Positions 25,942 to 35,570 of a stretch of 64,000 nt of DNA are shown here, piece after piece. The stretch's first letter is position 1. Each line of letters opens with the position of its first letter. The position numbers were made by a program, and so were the translations under genes. Origin of the DNA: Deltaproteobacteria bacterium Ga0077539 (GTDB lineage Bacteria; Myxococcota_A; Polyangia; Polyangiales; Ga0077539); assembly GCA_001465015.1 (NCBI GenBank), contig LNEO01000123.1, positions 202,827-266,826 of the forward strand, read 5' to 3'. The notes under the pieces are model-generated. The model searched no databases. It was not told the DNA's origin and saw only the letters and a list, made by a program, of their open reading frames with translations.

Positions 25942-28900
25942 ATGAATCGCCCTATCTTTGCTCGTGTTTCGATTTTGTGTGCGCTGTTTTCGTCGGGCTT
26001 CGCGGGCCTCGCGTGCGCCCCGCCCGCTCCTCAGGACGCGGGGAGCGACGCGGCCGACGCGAGCGAGGCGTCGAGCGAAGATGCGTCGGATGACGGCGAC
26101 TCAGGCGCCGGTGACGCGGGGCGCGACGTGGTGCTTCCGCCAGGGCCGCGCGGGCAGATCCTCGGCGTCGCCGAAGAGGGCGCGCTGGTCATCGCCTCGC
26201 TGCGCGGTGACGTGAACGTCGTCTACACGGAGGGCAAGATCCCTCACGTCTATGCGGAGAACACCCGCGACGCCAACGTTGTGCAGGGGTTTTTGCTCGC
26301 GCGCGATCGGTACTTTCAAATCGAGCTTCAGCGCCGAGTGGGGCTCGGCATCGCCGCTGAGCTCCTCGGCGATCGCGGCCTCGCGCTCGACACGCAGTCC
26401 CGCGGGCGCGGCTACCGCGTGATCGCCGACCGACTGCTGCAGCGCATGGGGCCGCAAGAGCTCGAGGCGCTCGACGCCTACGCCGAGGGCTTCAACGCGT
26501 ACGTGAACCTCGTCCGCGCAAGGCGCCTGCGCACTCCGACCGAGGTGAGCGTCATCGGGCTCATCCTCGGGCAGGCAGCGAACCCCGCGCAGATCATGCA
26601 GCCCATCGCGCGGCGAGACCTCGGGGCGGTCTTGGCCGTGGTGCTCGCCAACTCGAGCTTCTCGACCGATGACCTCGACCGCGCCCGAGCAGCGGCGACG
26701 TTCGACACGCTCTACAACAGCCTTCCGGCGTCGAGCTCGGTGCCGATGGGCGAGCGCGCTCGCCGGCGAGACGCCGTCCGCAGCGAGGTGTTCGAGCGAG
26801 TCGCCCCGCTCACCGACGTCACCTCGGCGCTCGGCCTCGGGACGGACTCTCGCCCCGGAGTGATGGCCGCTCGCGCCCGCCGCCCAGGAATTCAACGATC
26901 CCAACGATCCCGTCGCGTCGCGCCGCTGCCTGTGATCGAACGCGGCGCGCTCGACCGCGTGATCGCCGCGCTCGAGCCGTTCGAGCGCCTGCGCCGCGGA
27001 GAGCGAGGATCGGACTACGGCTCCAACGCGTGGGCGCTCTCGGGTCGCGGCACCGCGGATGGATCGACGGTGCTCGCGGGTGACGGGCACTTGCCGCTCA
27101 GCGTGCCGACGCTGCTCTACCAGCTGCACACCGACACCAAGGTGTTCGGGCCGATGCCCGACGCAGGCCAGAGCCTGATCGGGCTGTTCTTTCCGGGGAT
27201 TCCCTGGATGGGCGTCGGCACCAACGGTCGCATCGCATACAGCTTCACGTATCTCTATGGGGATCTCACCGACTGGTACGCCGAGCGCCTGGAGCTCGAC
27301 GCCATGGGTCGTCCCGCGCGGTCGTTCTTTCGCGGCGCCTGGCAAAACCTCGTCGCTGTCGACGAGTCGTACACCGTCGCGGACGTCCCGGCGCTCATGT
27401 CTGTGGGTCGCACCGAGCGCCTGACCCGGTGGACGACCTTCGACGGGCGCTACCTCGCGTCCGTCGAGGGCGACACCGCGATGCCGGGACAAATGCCGCC
27501 CGCGGGCAGGTCGATCATCGACGTGCTCGGGCAACGCATCATCCCGCGGGACGTCAACGGCGACGGGATCATCTCTGCGGTGAGCTTCGACTACGTCGGC
27601 TTCGACGTGAGCAACGTCCCCGGGGCGCTCAGGCAGTTCGAAGCAGCGACCAACGTCCGACAAATGCGCGACGCGCAACGGCAGTTCGTCGCGTTTGCGC
27701 AGAACTTCATCGGCTCCGACGGCGACGGCGCCGTCTACTACTCGGGCTACACGGGCGCTCCGTGCCGTCGCTACCTTCAGCGCACCGGAACGGGCGCCAA
27801 CCAACGGTGGGCCACGGGCGCCGATCCGCGATTGCTCCTCGACGGAACGCAGTACGGCGCGTTCTCGATCCCGCTCGACGCCATGGGTCGCGTCGACGAA
27901 GCGGCCGGCGCGACGCCTGGCGGCGAGAACGACTATCGTTGCGTCGTCCCGTTCGCGAACTGGCCGCAGTCGCTCGACCCCGAGCGTGGCTACGTGCTCA
28001 CCGCCAACAACGACCTCGGCGGCACGAGCCTGGACAACAACCTGGCCAACGACGCCCACTATCTCGGCGGGACGTGGGACGTGGGGTTTCGCGCGAGAAC
28101 GATCCGCGACGCGCTCGCAGGGCATGTGATGCGACGCGACGGGAGCGTCGACGCGATGGCGAGGCTGCAAGCCAACCAGAGCAGCGTGCTCGCACCAGTA
28201 TTCATCCCGGCTATTGTTTCGGCGGTGGAGCGCGCTCGAGCCGTCGCTGGAGGGGCGTCGAGCACCAACGACTCCGAGCCGCGCATGGCCGCGGCGTACA
28301 CCGCGGACCGCGCTCAAATCGACGAGGCCCTCGGGCGTCTACAGCAGTGGCTTACGCGCGGCGCCGTCGCCGAGTCTGGCGTCGAGACGTTCTACGCGAC
28401 CCCGAGCGCTGACCAACGACGGGACGCTGTCAGCGCGATGATCTTCAATCAGTTCTATCGTTCGCTTCAGGGCCTCGCCCTCGGCGACGAGGGAATCGAC
28501 GGGATCTTGGACACCGACTCGCGCGTGCTCCGCGTGACGACGTTGGTCGAGATGCTCAGAAACCGCGGCAGCAACCCGAGCAACCTCGCGTCGTACGACA
28601 TGATGCGCGGCGAGAGCGCGTTCTGGGACGACGTGACCACCGCGGACGTCGAGCGATCCAGCGAGATCATCGTGAAGGCGTTCGCGCGCGCTCTCTCGCG
28701 GCTCCGCGCTGCGCCGAGCGCTCCTGGCGAGGGCGGATTCGGGACGATGGACCAGAGCCAATGGCTCTGGGGCCTTCGCCATCAAGTCGCGTTCGAGTCC
28801 ATCATCACGGCCTACGCGGGCGGCAGCGTGTCGGGCATCGAGCCGCTCACCAACGCGCAAGAGATCAGCACGCGGCGACTGCCGCTCGCGCCGATGCTGC

Positions 28901-29220
28901 CAGCGACGGACCCTCGCGCGGCGCTCAAGTGGTTTCCGCGCCCTGGCGAGAGCTTCACGGTCGACGTCGCCAACCCGCCCAACAGCGGAGATAGCTGGGT
29001 CTATCGCAACGGTCCGGTGATGCGCTTCGTGGTCGAGCTGCGGCAAGGACGAGTGCGCGGACAGAACGTGATTCCTGCGGGACAGTCCGGGCAGAACACC
29101 TCTGCCAATTTCGACGATCAGGCGCGGCTGTGGCTCGCCAATCGCGCGCTGCCCTTGCGCTACACGGTCGACGAGGTCGTCGCCAACGCGACGGGCCGCG
29201 AGCGCTTCTCTCCGCGCTGA
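25942..29220 (+). CDS. Penicillin acylase-family (Ntn-hydrolase) amidase, predicted lipoprotein
   Basis: A 1092-residue member of the penicillin amidase family. These proteins cleave themselves at an internal Ser, whose free amino group and hydroxyl then hydrolyse amide bonds (penicillins, acyl-homoserine lactones, other N-acyl compounds). The predicted cleavage site is GSNAWALSG with Ser361 as the new N-terminus, which would give alpha and beta chains. The propeptide side has IPHVYAENTRDANVVQGFLLARDRYFQIELQRRVGLG. The beta side has LAGDGHLPLSVPTLLYQLH, GVGTNGRIAYSFTYLYGDLTDWY, LTANNDLGG and WLANRALPLRYT near the end. The N-terminus is a signal peptide ending near LACAPP, followed by an Asp/Ala/Ser-rich stalk like that of the upstream gene. 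The chain is longer than the usual 750-850 residues. GAGAGG (25925-25930) is the likely ribosome site. Confidence 0.92.
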   Translation: MNRPIFARVSILCALFSSGFAGLACAPPAPQDAGSDAADASEASSEDASDDGDSGAGDAGRDVVLPPGPRGQILGVAEEGALVIASLRGDVNVVYTEGKIPHVYAENTRDANVVQGFLLARDRYFQIELQRRVGLGIAAELLGDRGLALDTQSRGRGYRVIADRLLQRMGPQELEALDAYAEGFNAYVNLVRARRLRTPTEVSVIGLILGQAANPAQIMQPIARRDLGAVLAVVLANSSFSTDDLDRARAAATFDTLYNSLPASSSVPMGERARRRDAVRSEVFERVAPLTDVTSALGLGTDSRPGVMAARARRPGIQRSQRSRRVAPLPVIERGALDRVIAALEPFERLRRGERGSDYGSNAWALSGRGTADGSTVLAGDGHLPLSVPTLLYQLHTDTKVFGPMPDAGQSLIGLFFPGIPWMGVGTNGRIAYSFTYLYGDLTDWYAERLELDAMGRPARSFFRGAWQNLVAVDESYTVADVPALMSVGRTERLTRWTTFDGRYLASVEGDTAMPGQMPPAGRSIIDVLGQRIIPRDVNGDGIISAVSFDYVGFDVSNVPGALRQFEAATNVRQMRDAQRQFVAFAQNFIGSDGDGAVYYSGYTGAPCRRYLQRTGTGANQRWATGADPRLLLDGTQYGAFSIPLDAMGRVDEAAGATPGGENDYRCVVPFANWPQSLDPERGYVLTANNDLGGTSLDNNLANDAHYLGGTWDVGFRARTIRDALAGHVMRRDGSVDAMARLQANQSSVLAPVFIPAIVSAVERARAVAGGASSTNDSEPRMAAAYTADRAQIDEALGRLQQWLTRGAVAESGVETFYATPSADQRRDAVSAMIFNQFYRSLQGLALGDEGIDGILDTDSRVLRVTTLVEMLRNRGSNPSNLASYDMMRGESAFWDDVTTADVERSSEIIVKAFARALSRLRAAPSAPGEGGFGTMDQSQWLWGLRHQVAFESIITAYAGGSVSGIEPLTNAQEISTRRLPLAPMLPATDPRAALKWFPRPGESFTVDVANPPNSGDSWVYRNGPVMRFVVELRQGRVRGQNVIPAGQSGQNTSANFDDQARLWLANRALPLRYTVDEVVANATGRERFSPR

Positions 29221-29352
29221 GCGCGGCTCGACGCTGCGCGCTGTGTGTGGATCCATAGTCCGTCACAGGCGGTCGCGTGGTTTGGCGGAGCGCTGTCCGT
29301 TGGTGTAAAGCGGTGCCGTCTGAGAGCCTGTCCCTCTCGGTCGGAGCCAAGG

Positions 29353-32004
29353 ATGATGAGAAGACCGACGTTGCTTGCGAGCGCTCTCGCGCTCGGCGCC
29401 TGCACGATGCCCGAAGACGTCCAACGAGACGCGAGGGTGGACTCTGCCATCGATGCGCGGGGAGAAGCCGGGGACGGCGCGATCGACGACCGCGCTGCGA
29501 TGGACGTGCCATCGACGGATTCGACGATGACGGACGACGTGCCGGGCGCGATGGACACTGGCGTGTCGGTCGACGTTGCGGGCACGGACTCCGGCGTCTC
29601 GATGGACACGGGCGTGGCGACAGACACGGGCGTGGGCACCGACACTGGTGTGAGTACTGACACTGGTGTGAGCACCGACACGGGTGTGAGCACCGACACG
29701 GGCGTCGGAAGCTGTCCGGGAGGACGCGCGAGCTGCGGTGCATTGTGTGTCGACCTGCAGAGCGACTCGCTCAACTGCGGACGCTGCGGCATGGGGTGCA
29801 GCACAGGCGAAGTGTGCGCTGCAGGCCGGTGTACTCCCGCGCTGCGCGGGCTCGTGATCTCCGAGCTGCGACCCGCAGCGACGTCGTACATCGAGCTCTT
29901 CAACGGGGCGAACACCGCGATCGACCTCAACGGCTATCGCGTTCAGTGGTCCACAGAGGGAGGCGGAACGGGATCGGTGACGCTCCCTGCGTTCTCGCTC
30001 GCGCCGGGCGCGTTCGTCTCCCTGCGATCTGGCAGCGCGATGATGATGGGCCCCGATTGGATTTCGCTCGGCTCCCCCTTGTCATGGAGCGCCGAGATCG
30101 CCGTGCGTCTGTTGTCGCCGGGCGGACTCGGGATCGACTTCGTTCGCACGGGCCCGTCGATGGCGCCAGCGCCGGCCGGCACGACGTGGGTCGGGATGAA
30201 CACCCCCAACCCGACCGCGGCGACGGATCAAGTGTTGGTTCGCGCGGTGTTCAGCCCGGACACCGACACCGCCGCGGACTGGTCGCTGCAATCGCGACCC
30301 TCACCGGGGTCGTTCTGCGTCGTTCCGGGTCGGTGTGGCGCGAGCTGTTTCAGCTTCGACACGGACCGAGACAACTGCGGCTCGTGCGGCTTTCGCTGCA
30401 GCGGAACGCAAGTGTGCCGCAGCGGCGTGTGCGTGGCGGGCTCGGGTCGTCCGTGGATCAGCGAGTATCGGTTGTTCGGGCGGCCCGGCGTCGAGGTGCA
30501 CAACCCGTCGTCGGTGCCGATCTCGCTGATGGGCTATCGCCTGCAGGTCGCGCCAGCGTCGGGCACGACGCTCAGCTACTTTTTGCCAGCGTTTACCCTC
30601 GCTCCCGGCGCGTTCGTGATGCTCTACGCGGGGACTGGAACCAACGACGCCACGTCGATCTATACGGGCATGACGACGGGCTTCGACGCCAACGCAGCGA
30701 TCAGCCTGTTCGACAACGCGAGCACGGGGATCGACTACGTTCGCGTCGGCACGAGCACGATGGCGCCGCCTGCGGGCCTCAGCTGGTTCGGCGCTTCCGT
30801 CGCGCCGCCGCCCACGCCGTTCGATCAGTCGATCGTGCGAGACATCTCGACCTTCGACACCGACAGCAACGCGGACTGGACGCTCACGACGCCCTCGACG
30901 CCTGGGTATCTTTGCGCTGCGGGACTGACGTTGTGCGGCGGCCGTTGCGTCGATCGCGCGGTCGATCGCGCGCACTGCGGCGGCTGCGGGACCGCCTGCG
31001 GCGTGCACCAGACGTGCATCGCTGGGGCGTGTCGATCCGTGGGCGCGCTGGTTTTGTCGGAGCTCGCGGCGTCCAACCAGAGCTTCGAGCTCTTCAACGG
31101 AACGAACGCCGCGATCAACCTCGGCGGCTTTCTGCTCGATTGGGTCGCGGACGGCGGCTCGTCGACGTTCACGATTCCGATGGGGACGATGATTGCTTCT
31201 GGTGGATTCGTGCGCTTCAGGCCCGGCGCGGGAACGTCGACGGCGACCGACATCTTCATGGGGGCGGGCGTCTCGGTCGCGTGGAACAACTTTGTCGCGG
31301 TCTCGATCCGCAACGCGATGAACGTCGCGATCGACTTCGTAAAGACGGGCGCAGCTCCAACACCTGCGCCGACCGGAACGACCTGGACTGGAGCCAACGC
31401 GACCAACCCCGATCGCATGCGAGGCGAGTCGCTCGTGCGCGACGTGTGGGCTGCGGACACAAACGCGGCTGCGGACTGGTCGATCAGCGCGACAGCGACC
31501 CCGTTTTCGTACTGCGCGTCTCCCACGGCGAGCACGGTGCTGTGCGCGACCAGCTGCGTGGACACGCAAGGCAGCGCGACCAACTGCGGCGCGTGCGGCA
31601 ATCGCTGCAACAGCGCGGCGTGCTTCAACGGGCGTTGCACCAACGTCGTGCTGTACCGTGGGCAGACGAGCCCGATCCCTGGCTGCTCGACGACGTCGTA
31701 CAACGCGACAGCGCCGACGCCGATGGGCGGTACTTACCCGTACAACACGGGCGACTCGGCCGCGTGCCGGGCATGGAAGCTCGCGGCGACGGTATGCAAC
31801 ACCGCGCCGACCCTGTACATCGACTCGAACAACTGGCAGTGCGCCTCGGCCGGTGGATTCACGGACTCCGTGTTCGGCGCGTTCTGCGCGGTCTCGAACC
31901 AGTACTCCTGCTCGACCTGTCCCGGCCTCTGCAACGCAGGCAGCTGCGCGGGCGGGCAAAACACCCTGCGAAACTGCTCGGGAAGCGAGTCGCGCGTGCC
32001 GTGA
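29353..32004 (+). CDS. Lipoprotein with tandem lamin-tail domains and Cys-rich modules
   Basis: An 883-residue exported protein. The signal ends in a good lipobox (LALGAC, Cys18), followed by an Asp/Ser/Thr-rich stalk with six TDTGVx repeats. The mature part alternates Cys modules of the form CGxxCVDxxxDxxNCGxCGxxC (for example ASCGALCVDLQSDSLNCGRC) with three lamin-tail-like beta domains (LVISELRPAATSYIELFNG; WISEYRLFGRPGVEVHN; LVLSELAASNQSFELFNG), each with an LAPGAFVxL or similar middle strand. The end is a further Cys-rich segment (TCPGLCNAGSCAGG). It looks like a non-enzymatic surface adhesin or binding protein, and is the third of three successive lipoprotein genes. I chose ATG 29353 (or 29356), since an upstream in-frame start at 29245 lacks a signal. 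Confidence 0.85.
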   Translation: MMRRPTLLASALALGACTMPEDVQRDARVDSAIDARGEAGDGAIDDRAAMDVPSTDSTMTDDVPGAMDTGVSVDVAGTDSGVSMDTGVATDTGVGTDTGVSTDTGVSTDTGVSTDTGVGSCPGGRASCGALCVDLQSDSLNCGRCGMGCSTGEVCAAGRCTPALRGLVISELRPAATSYIELFNGANTAIDLNGYRVQWSTEGGGTGSVTLPAFSLAPGAFVSLRSGSAMMMGPDWISLGSPLSWSAEIAVRLLSPGGLGIDFVRTGPSMAPAPAGTTWVGMNTPNPTAATDQVLVRAVFSPDTDTAADWSLQSRPSPGSFCVVPGRCGASCFSFDTDRDNCGSCGFRCSGTQVCRSGVCVAGSGRPWISEYRLFGRPGVEVHNPSSVPISLMGYRLQVAPASGTTLSYFLPAFTLAPGAFVMLYAGTGTNDATSIYTGMTTGFDANAAISLFDNASTGIDYVRVGTSTMAPPAGLSWFGASVAPPPTPFDQSIVRDISTFDTDSNADWTLTTPSTPGYLCAAGLTLCGGRCVDRAVDRAHCGGCGTACGVHQTCIAGACRSVGALVLSELAASNQSFELFNGTNAAINLGGFLLDWVADGGSSTFTIPMGTMIASGGFVRFRPGAGTSTATDIFMGAGVSVAWNNFVAVSIRNAMNVAIDFVKTGAAPTPAPTGTTWTGANATNPDRMRGESLVRDVWAADTNAAADWSISATATPFSYCASPTASTVLCATSCVDTQGSATNCGACGNRCNSAACFNGRCTNVVLYRGQTSPIPGCSTTSYNATAPTPMGGTYPYNTGDSAACRAWKLAATVCNTAPTLYIDSNNWQCASAGGFTDSVFGAFCAVSNQYSCSTCPGLCNAGSCAGGQNTLRNCSGSESRVP
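29605..29709 (+). repeat. Tandem 18-bp repeats encoding TDTGVx
   Basis: Six units of exactly 18 bases begin with GACACG or GACACT at 29605, 29623, 29641, 29659, 29677 and 29695. They encode the stalk repeat of the lamin-tail lipoprotein. Units differ mainly at third codon positions (GGC/GGT, ACC/ACT), so the protein repeat is better conserved than the DNA. Confidence 0.9.
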
Positions 32005-32035
32005 GCGGCCGCGTCCCACGGACCTGCTAGCGCGC

Positions 32036-33592
32036 TCACTCGGTCACACGAACGGGCGCGGCGTAGATCCAAGGGACCTCGCGCACGTAGCGCTCGAGCC
32101 GGGGGAGATACGGCCGGACGTGGTGGGGGGTGACGAGCGCTTCTGCGCGGTAGACGCCAGGCGTGGTCGGCGTGAACCGCGCGACGGACGCGTCGCTGAC
32201 GACCTCGGTCCATCCCGACGCGGGCGCGCCAGCTCCGCCGTCTGCCCTGAGAATTCTCACGCGAATCGACGGTGTCGGCAGCTCGTTCGAGCGGCCCCAC
32301 ACGCGCGGAGCGATCGCTTCGAGCACCGGCGCGCGCGCGAGCGAGACCGTCGCCCCGTCCGCGAGGCTGCTGGTCGCTCCTTCTCGCACCGACCACTGAA
32401 ACCCTTCTGCGACACCCCACGCTTCGAAGCGCACTCGAGCGCGCGCAGCAGTGAGCGCTGCGAGGAGCGAGGCGCGCGAGACGGTGGGTTCACCGACGAG
32501 GAGCTCGTTGGAAAACCAGCGAAACATCCGGCGATAGCTGTCTCCGCGCTCGCCGTCCGCGAGCCGCTGCGGGATCGAGTTTTCGTGCGCGTCCGAGCCG
32601 GCGACGCCAGCCACGCGCTGGCCGTCGCGCCACAGCGCGCTCCAGCGCACGAGGTCGGGGGCGTTTTCGCGAAACAGCCCGAGAAACAGAAGATCGGGCT
32701 CGGTCCTGAACGCGGGGTTGATGAACCGCGGAACGTCCACGAACACCGGGCCGACCTCTTCGCCGAGAAACCTGCTCGCGAGGCGCGGGTCGATGTTCGT
32801 GTGGGCGTTGTAGAGCTCCGTTCCATCGGCGCGCAGCGAGAGAGCGAGGGCGACGTCCTTCTGCTCGGCGTGCGAAATCACCGTGAATCCGCCGGCCTCA
32901 CGAAAGCGCTCGACCGCCGCGGGCGTCCCGGCGCGATAGGTGTCCACGAGCGACCGACCGTCGAGCGGGCGCGGGTGCTGGGTGAGCGCGAGCGGCATGA
33001 GCTCGTTCTCTGCGCCGGGAAGAACGAGGACGCGATGTCCGTCCGAGCAAACGATGCGGTATGCCACCATGCGACCGCCCTCGATTTCGGGCTCGTCGCC
33101 AGCGCGGGTCTGCATCGCGCGTTCGAAGGGCCCCTCGGCGAGCAGCGACGAGTGTTCGGTGAGGAAGACCGCGTCGATTTTCGTGCGGCACAGCGCGGCG
33201 CGAAAGGACTGCAGGCACGGCTCGTTGGGTCCGCCATCGACGTACGGATCGCCGTCGCACGCGTCGTGCGAGTGCACCGAATGTGCATGAATGATCACCC
33301 TGACTGACCGATGACCCATCGTCGCACCCCACATCGACGCAGGCGGAAGCGTCGGGTCCCACGGCGGACGGGGCGCGACGTCCGAGGTCACCGAGTCCGA
33401 TGGGTCTGCGTCGGGCCCGCTGTCGCCGCTCGGACTCGAGGCGTCCAACCCGGCGTCCGCCATCGCATCGAGTGACGCGGTTGCGTCGATTCCCCCGTCC
33501 TGCGGCGCGCTGCGATTGCAGCCGGCGACCGTCAGCAACGCGAGGATGCACCGAAAATCCTGGCGTGGTCGGGAGTTTCGCGACGCGCGCAT
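32036..33592 (-). CDS. PHP-domain lipoprotein (predicted metal-dependent phosphoesterase-like)
   Basis: A 518-residue exported protein with lipobox TVAGC (Cys25) and an Asp/Ser-rich stalk to about residue 75. The mature part has the polymerase/histidinol-phosphatase (PHP) metal motifs: IIHAHSVHSHD at 100-110, FLTEHSSL, a middle His (VISHAEQ) and GSDAHE near 335. Such exported PHP-like proteins are annotated as phosphoesterases, but no substrate is known. The C-terminal 130 residues are a beta-rich region (RVRFEAWGVAEGFQWSVREG, then TPGVYRAEALV), probably an Ig-like add-on. I chose ATG 33592 because it begins directly before the signal. A longer frame to 33679 has no added domain. It is convergent with the lamin-tail gene and divergent from the HEAT gene. 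Confidence 0.85.
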   Translation of the reverse strand: MRASRNSRPRQDFRCILALLTVAGCNRSAPQDGGIDATASLDAMADAGLDASSPSGDSGPDADPSDSVTSDVAPRPPWDPTLPPASMWGATMGHRSVRVIIHAHSVHSHDACDGDPYVDGGPNEPCLQSFRAALCRTKIDAVFLTEHSSLLAEGPFERAMQTRAGDEPEIEGGRMVAYRIVCSDGHRVLVLPGAENELMPLALTQHPRPLDGRSLVDTYRAGTPAAVERFREAGGFTVISHAEQKDVALALSLRADGTELYNAHTNIDPRLASRFLGEEVGPVFVDVPRFINPAFRTEPDLLFLGLFRENAPDLVRWSALWRDGQRVAGVAGSDAHENSIPQRLADGERGDSYRRMFRWFSNELLVGEPTVSRASLLAALTAARARVRFEAWGVAEGFQWSVREGATSSLADGATVSLARAPVLEAIAPRVWGRSNELPTPSIRVRILRADGGAGAPASGWTEVVSDASVARFTPTTPGVYRAEALVTPHHVRPYLPRLERYVREVPWIYAAPVRVTE

Positions 33593-33756
33593 CGGTTGCG
33601 GGTAGGGCACTCCGCCGGGTTTGAATTGCACGCCGAGAGTGTGGCTGGTGCGGTTGGAGGGTTCAACCTTGCACCGCAATCGGATACTGTCCCCCCGCCG
33701 TCGAGCAAGCGCCCGTTACGGCGCTGATTTCACTCACCGTTTCTGGAGGACTGGCG

Positions 33757-35511
33757 ATGCGCCGCAAGAACCTTCTCGCCCGGGCGACGTTGACCATCGC
33801 TCTTACGCTCACGTCCGGTGCGTTTGTCGCCGGCTGCGAGAACGAGGCCGACCCGAAGACTTGGGTCAAGAAACTCAGCGAACCAAGCCGCCGAACAGGC
33901 GCGATGGTTCGCCTCAAGAAGATCTTCGACGAGACGCTCGCCGGAGCCAACCAGGACGCGAACAACCCGCGCGTTCGCGCGTTTCTCGACTCGTCGCTCG
34001 AAGCCGTGGCGCGGACGTTTATCGCCAACGCCGATGACAACATCATGCGCAAAGAGGCGATCGAGATCCTCTCGCTCGCACAGGACCCGAGGGCGATCGA
34101 CGCGCTTCTCTCTGCGCTGACGTTTCGCGCCGGAAGCCAGGACAGCGAGCGCATCGCGCTTCGCGCGGTGCAGGGTCTCAAGACCATGGCCGCCAGGATC
34201 CCGGACGCAAAGAAGGGCAGCGTCATCCAGGGCCTCGTGGCGGTCATCGACCGCGCGCAGGGCAACAACGGCAACATGATGCAGATCCGCTTCCACTCGC
34301 TGACAGCCCTGGGGCTGTTGCGCGCGACCGAAGCGGTCGACTCGATCTCTCGCGTTCTTGCGCGACGGCTCGCGGATCAAGAGATCTCTACCGCTCGCGC
34401 CGCCGCGGACGCGCTCGGCGTGATCGGCGATCCGCGCGGCGTCGACGCGCTGGTGTACGGGCTCTTTCTCAACGTGCGCGCGCAGAACGCGTTTCCGCAC
34501 TGCCAGCGCGCGCTCGCGCGAATCGGCGCGCAGCACGCGGTGCCCAAGCTCCTCGCGACGCTCGCCGGGAGCAACGCGCAGGTCAACGCGCTCATCACCG
34601 AGTACGGCAACATCCCCAACGGCCCGCCGGTTCCCGAGGGCCTCGTGAAGAGCACCACCGCGGACGTCCTGCGCGAGTTCGCGTCGGCCGACGCTGTTCC
34701 GCCGCTGCTCGCGTTGCTCAACAGCACGACCGAAAACGAGAACATCCGCGCCGCCGCGGGCGAGGCGCTCGCGTACACGGCCATGGCGCTGCCCGCGCAG
34801 AAGCCGGCGATCCTGCAGGCGCTTCACGCGTCGTTCAGCCGCGATCGCAACCCCTCTCAAGAGACCGGCTGGAGCGCGCTGACGTTCGCCTCGAAGCTCT
34901 CGCTCGTCGGTGATCCGACGTCCATCCCGCTCGTCACGGGCGCCCTCAACAACCGCGGGATCCAAGAGTTTCAGTATGCTCCGCAGCGCGCGGGGCTCTT
35001 GCTCGCGTTCGCCTCGCTCGCCCGCCACAACGACGTCGCGCTCTTCGATCGGATCGAGGGCGACCTGCGTCGGCAGTTTCAAAACGCGCTAAACGACGAC
35101 GCGAGCCTCGCGCGCGATATTCGCCCGCAGATCGCGACGCTCGACAAGCTCCGCGCGGTCGTCGAAGTCGTCCGCACGTGCAACGACGGCGACACCGCTT
35201 GCTACATCCGCGCGCTCGACGGAACGACGACCGAGAGCGTTCGCAAGGCGGCCTACATGCTCGCCTGGACGACGCCCGAGGCCCAACGCCCGCAGGCGAT
35301 CGCCGCGCTCGAGGCCAAGCTCAACCACCAGGACCTGCTCGTGCGTCGCTCGATCATGGTCGCCATCGACTCGCTCACGCCCGGCGGCTCGGCGAGCACC
35401 GTGACGAAGCTGCAAGAGCTCATCCGCGCGGAAGAAGGTCAAGAGAGCAAGATCCTGTCGCACCTCTGGGCAGAGCTGCTCATCGGCCGCCTCCGCAGCC
35501 GCACGAGGTGA
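33757..35511 (+). CDS. HEAT-repeat lipoprotein
   Basis: A 584-residue exported protein: signal peptide with lipobox FVAGC (Cys27), then helical hairpins of HEAT type throughout, for example MRKEAIEILSLAQDPRAIDALLSALTF, AADALGVIGDPRGVDALVYGLF and RKAAYMLAWTTPEAQRPQAIAALEAKL. Two Cys residues near 470-476 (TCNDGDTAC) could pair. HEAT solenoids bind other proteins, so a scaffold role at the outer or inner membrane is likely. No enzyme motif is visible. Shine-Dalgarno GGAGG at 33745-33749, seven bases before the ATG, supports the start. The next gene, the FHA-sigma54 activator, begins 59 bases downstream on the same strand. Confidence 0.88.
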   Translation: MRRKNLLARATLTIALTLTSGAFVAGCENEADPKTWVKKLSEPSRRTGAMVRLKKIFDETLAGANQDANNPRVRAFLDSSLEAVARTFIANADDNIMRKEAIEILSLAQDPRAIDALLSALTFRAGSQDSERIALRAVQGLKTMAARIPDAKKGSVIQGLVAVIDRAQGNNGNMMQIRFHSLTALGLLRATEAVDSISRVLARRLADQEISTARAAADALGVIGDPRGVDALVYGLFLNVRAQNAFPHCQRALARIGAQHAVPKLLATLAGSNAQVNALITEYGNIPNGPPVPEGLVKSTTADVLREFASADAVPPLLALLNSTTENENIRAAAGEALAYTAMALPAQKPAILQALHASFSRDRNPSQETGWSALTFASKLSLVGDPTSIPLVTGALNNRGIQEFQYAPQRAGLLLAFASLARHNDVALFDRIEGDLRRQFQNALNDDASLARDIRPQIATLDKLRAVVEVVRTCNDGDTACYIRALDGTTTESVRKAAYMLAWTTPEAQRPQAIAALEAKLNHQDLLVRRSIMVAIDSLTPGGSASTVTKLQELIRAEEGQESKILSHLWAELLIGRLRSRTR

Positions 35512-35570
35512 CGTCGCGCTGACCCAATCGGTGCGCGCATTCGCGGGCGGGACGGTGTAGCCTCACGGCT

